From Pyrrhoderma lamaoense (Eukaryota > Basidiomycota > Agaricomycetes > Hymenochaetales > Hymenochaetaceae): a stretch of 64,000 nt of DNA. The notes below the pieces were generated by a model that saw only the letters and a program-made list of their open reading frames with translations, searched no databases and was not told where the DNA came from. The translations under genes were made by a program, and so were the position numbers. The stretch spans positions 434,001-498,000 of the forward strand of contig NBAZ01000017.1 of the NCBI GenBank assembly GCA_002794735.1. The letters are read 5' to 3'. Below are positions 60,683-64,000 of the stretch, piece after piece (the stretch's first letter is position 1; every line of letters begins with the position of its first letter).

Positions 60683-62290
60683 TCACACACTTGAGCTTGA
60701 AGAAAAGCCAGCGGGATCAGCGAACCGAGGGTCACTGATATTACTAACTGGATTGTTGACACTTGTAAAGCTTGTTCCTTCGTCCACTTCCACTTCACCA
60801 GCCTCTTTCAGATTAAGAAACATGCGGCTTCCAATGAGACATAAGAATCCAGGGTTACCAAGAAGACTAAGTATGGCTATCTTCTCAAAAGAATGGGATC
60901 CAAAAAAGAGAATTTTTGATCTGGCGATGTTTATTGCACTACAGAATATAACCCTTCGCCAATCTTTGTTATGTTTCAATGTGTATTATCAAAAGGAGCT
61001 TAAGTGCATACATAAGATAATAGATGATCTGGTCCTTGATCATATTGTTTACAAGCCCAGCTTTTTTGAGACTCGATAACCTCCAATACTCAATTGTCTT
61101 GAAAAGTGCAAGAGAAAAAAGGATGAATTCAACGGCTGCTGTCATCAGCCTATGATATAATGTCATACACGTACATACTGAGAAATGAGAGGCATAATCT
61201 CACCAGTCAATGAATTGAAAGTAAGCTGCACGCTCAATATGATCGGCTCTTGAAGCACAAATTACAGCTCCTCTTGTGAGAGTAAGTACCTGAGCTTTAC
61301 TGGGTCAGCTTTATTATCCCGAAGAGCTTATAGGGACATACTATGTTCTGCTGTAGCTACTATACTACAAAGTATAAACTTGGCAGTCGCTTCACAGAAA
61401 ATAATCGAATAGAGAGCAAATGATAATAGTTTATCTACGAGAGTCAGGGATGTGTATTATGAGTGTATCTCGCTTACTTTTATCCCAAAGTGCAAGTACA
61501 CGGAGTACAAGGATGTCTGTATTCTCTATTAGTTGAGTCCATACTGGGACATGAGAAACCCGCACAATCAATTGACACAGAGACGAAAGCGCCTATCTGA
61601 CGTCAGTTATTGATTTATCAGATATCGCATATAATATATTGGTACTACCTGAGATAAGTCCGCCCCAAAGTGAAATTTGACCTTAGGAGTAATTAGATGA
61701 GCATGTCGCTTAGAAAATAGGATACTTGTGTTTACATCTGAAACATTGGTTACTAGGTAGTTTGAGATAAATTATGCAGATACTTACAAACTTGTTGTCG
61801 CATCCAGAGTTTGGTCTGTAGATTGTTATAAATAAGGTGTAGCATTTTGCTTTGAAACTCACAGATTAATCCAACTGCAAGTCCAAGTATACCAACGTAA
61901 CGGTTCTAGATATTGATTACGTGGATTGGATTTACTCATCAAAAAAGGCACTCACAAGGAAGAAAAGTATATGTGTCGGTCTATACCATCTTTTTGTCTA
62001 TGGTACTGTTAGTCAAATGGGTGGATTAACAAAAATAGGGAAGTCACCCAGAAATATTTGATCTTTGAAAACTGAGATTAGATATGCGATGCAACACTCG
62101 GTTATGAATCAGCTCACTTCTTTGTCTATGGTTATCACTGATAGATATCTGTGTTATCTCTGGCTCTGGAGATACAATGAAGGAACATACTTGTGTCGTA
62201 TACGAGAAGTGAGCAGACAGATACAAGTATGCATTGTGCAATGAAATACTCTCGCAACAGACCTGGCTCCTCGAATATGATATTAGGCAT
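60683..62290 (-). CDS. DUF6533-like multi-pass membrane protein, array copy K
   Basis: Copy K begins MPNIIFEEPGLLREYFIAQC at 62290, followed by ILVSVCSLLVYDT and the usual short family exons. Later exons give LVLRVLALWDK, KTIEYWRLSSLKKA (Tyr replaces His in EHW), IKDQIIYY, the core GNPGFLCLIGSRMFLNLKEA, identical to that of J, and the tail SDPRFADP with a Ser run before the stop. The exon order and borders match J closely, and 3' flanking sequence is also alike, so J and K look like the most recent duplication in the window. No frame break was noticed. Function is unknown. Confidence 0.76.
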
Positions 62291-62696
62291 CCTTGTAGAG
62301 AAAGCAGAGGCGTATGTATTGGAAGCAATGTCAAAGTGGGTGAAGATATAATATGAGCATATAGCAGTCAGTTTATATAGGCAAGAACCGTAGTTTGTGA
62401 TGTAAATGTTGGAACCAAGACCTAATGAATGCATGATCTGATGAGATAACCATTTACGGGTACTAATAAGATGGGTTTGTCGTATGAGAAGCAACCGGGC
62501 CGAAGTAGGTGACTGTAAATCATTGATTAGTACACGAGATCATTTCGTCAGTACTGGATTGTAGATGGCGGTGTCTATAATCCAGTAGTTTGATGCATCG
62601 ACTTAGATGTGTTATATCTCAGACCATCAGAGATCGAAGAAGTTGATAAAGTTAAAATGGTGTTTCATGTATTCTTATATCAACCCTTACGGATTT
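62291..62696. other. Spacer between copy K and an orphan family exon
   Basis: No gene is seen. The stretch lies upstream of copy K, so its promoter is expected here. Confidence 0.35.
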
Positions 62697-62761
62697 TCAG
62701 AAATACACGAGAAGCGAGCAGGCGGCTACTTGTATCCAATCTTCAATGAAATAAACCCTGT
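62697..62761 (-). pseudogene. Orphan first-exon remnant of a further array copy
   Basis: Reading the minus strand, this short segment gives VYFIEDWIQVAACSLLVYF and then a stop. It matches the end of exon 1 in the array members (for example QFIQVSICSLLVYDT in E). The nucleotide sequence cacgagaagcgagcaggcgg is also like the start region of copy K (tacgagaagtgagcagacag). The expected DT codons are gone, no start codon fits, and none of the following family exons are found between here and copy K. It is a dead fragment of a twelfth copy. Confidence 0.6.
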
Positions 62762-62989
62762 AACAGGCTTGGATTATACTGATTATATAAGCTTTTGTAT
62801 AATTTGGTATCTTAATGGATATGGCATAGTGACAAGGAGAGCTGAGGCAGTGATGAGTAGTGCATGCTTTATCTAATGAAGAAGGGGTCAGATGGATAGA
62901 AGTCTCATACGATCGTATATACGAAAAGAGAAAAAAGTGAAAGCATGTAATTGCGTTGCGAAACGAAGAGGATAGATAGGTCGAGCTGA

Positions 62990-63631
62990 TGTAGGACCAA
63001 CTAAGTAGATGGCCGATCGTAGTGCATTTATAATGCACTTTGTAATTCGCCCGCAAGGTCTATTACTACTACTCGGCCGCGCGTCTACCCATTTCTATTA
63101 CTGTTTAGCTTCACTTCCTTCTCTTACTTGAGGATAGGGTTCGTTTAAGATGCCCCACTCGTTTCTGATAGCTTAAACCCTTCGTCCAGTGGCATATAGC
63201 CACCTGGACACCATGCCTTCCTTAATATCTACCCTTTATCTCGCGTTTTGATATACAAGCCTCCAGACTTGAGGCCGTAGTGAACCAGTCAATTCACTTC
63301 TACCCAATCTATCCCGCGCTTGTAGCGTTCTGACCGTACTGCAAGTCTTCCGGGCCGACTGAAATGCGAACACTTGTGTCACAAACTACAGCTTCAATCG
63401 AACCTGTGTTCTATACGTTTCCACTGATTTTACTGGTCTGTGAAGTCTCAGCTCGCCCCAAGGTCTCTATCTCCTCCATCTTTCTCTACGCTCCGGCCGA
63501 AGTCGAGTTTCTCGCTTTTTAGCTCAAAGCTGAGCCAGAGCATCGTGAATGATGTAGGGAGACCCTAAACCCCAAGTACTCGCCAATAAATACGACTAAA
63601 AGGTCCAACCTGACCTAAAGTTAAGTTTTCA
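62990..63631 (-). mobile_element. Solo LTR, copy 4, inverted and degenerate
   Basis: This element is the reverse complement of the three other LTR copies: it begins TGTAGGACCAACTAAGTAG and ends AGTTAAGTTTTCA. It is shorter (642 bp) and visibly more diverged, with a missing internal part that includes the G-run region. The flanking four bases are ctga and ctgt, which differ at one position, as expected for an old target-site duplication. It is therefore older than copies 2 and 3. Confidence 0.75.
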
Positions 63632-64000
63632 CTGTTATTTCACGAAGTTACACATAGATAGTTTGAGGTACTAGTTGAGTTGCGAGTAGACCTTAGACAA
63701 AATAGAAAGATGATTAAAAGGTGGATGGATGAGATCGTACGTAGCACAGCAAAGAGGATAGGGGATCAAGTTAAATCAAGCCAAGGCTGAACCTGGTCTA
63801 TGAGAAGTGGGGACTAGAAACTGAGGACTGAGGGCCGAGAACTGAATCCTTGACGACGTTAACAGAACTAGGGACTCACTACGTACATGATGATAATCTG
63901 ATTATCTTTTTCCAAGGTGTTTAGAGGTTTGAAGGAGTTTAGAAGTTTTGATAGCAGGATAAGGATAAGAGAACAAATATCAACAACCGAACAAAGAAAC
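63632..64000. other. End of window, no gene seen
   Basis: These last 370 bases contain short purine-rich near-repeats (for example around 63800-63845: gaaactgaggactgagggccgagaactga in parts) and no supported gene. Confidence 0.3.

Noticed and set aside
62697..63056. A 119-codon minus-strand frame
   Set aside because: It begins inside the degenerate LTR and joins it by chance to the orphan family exon; only the last 20 or so codons are meaningful.
1..64000. CRISPR arrays, prokaryotic operons, rRNA or clear tRNA genes
   Set aside because: No regularly spaced direct repeats or recognisable rRNA sequence were seen, and all genes carry spliceosomal introns. tRNA genes cannot be excluded without a structure scan.

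Overview
The window looks like nuclear DNA of a filamentous basidiomycete, most likely an agaricomycete. Genes are split by many spliceosomal introns of about 50-60 nt, often with exons of only 7-20 nt. The recognisable proteins are fungal: SMC2, arginine-pathway ornithine carbamoyltransferase, a Zn2Cys6 regulator, a six-hairpin glycosidase, a MYND protein and DUF6533 membrane proteins. The sequence is AT-rich, and nothing bacterial or viral was recognised. I cannot name the species.

Layout. 1-1787 holds the 5' part of SMC2 (minus), divergent from a DUF262 protein gene (2215-4778, plus). 4779-8339 carries a diverged tandem repeat and the first member (A) of an expanded membrane-protein family. 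11281-13347 (minus) is a secreted six-hairpin glycosidase with four apparent single-base losses. 15442-16759 (plus) is ornithine carbamoyltransferase, and 18458-21705 (plus) is a Zn2Cys6 transcription factor. From 22607 to 47083 lie eight more members of the family (B-I), and two more (J, K) lie at 57490-62290. Between them, 47850-56399 holds ordinary genes: a TMEM19/DUF92 membrane protein, the GTPase GPN1, a separate DUF6533 protein, and a MYND zinc-finger protein. Four copies of one TG...CA element of 640-755 bp, read as solo LTRs, sit among the family members; one lies inside an intron of copy I.

The dominant theme is the local array of eleven near-full-length paralogues plus one orphan exon. 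They share exon layout, a DUF6533-like N-terminus (D-T-[LVM]-I-T-x-D-x-E, then K-Y-[FC]-W, then NRY), a K-D-Q motif kept in all eleven, and a C-terminal core followed by a variable linker and a short S-x-P-x-F tail. They differ strongly in sequence, which suggests old duplications followed by divergence, with J and K the closest recent-looking pair. Function is unknown. The housekeeping genes flanking and interrupting the array are independent of it as far as sequence shows.

Exon models were built by eye from GT-AG borders and reading frame. For SMC2, DUF262, OTC, TMEM19, GPN1, the 51.7-kb DUF6533 gene and the MYND gene the joined exons stay in frame. For the array members only the outer borders and several exons were fixed.
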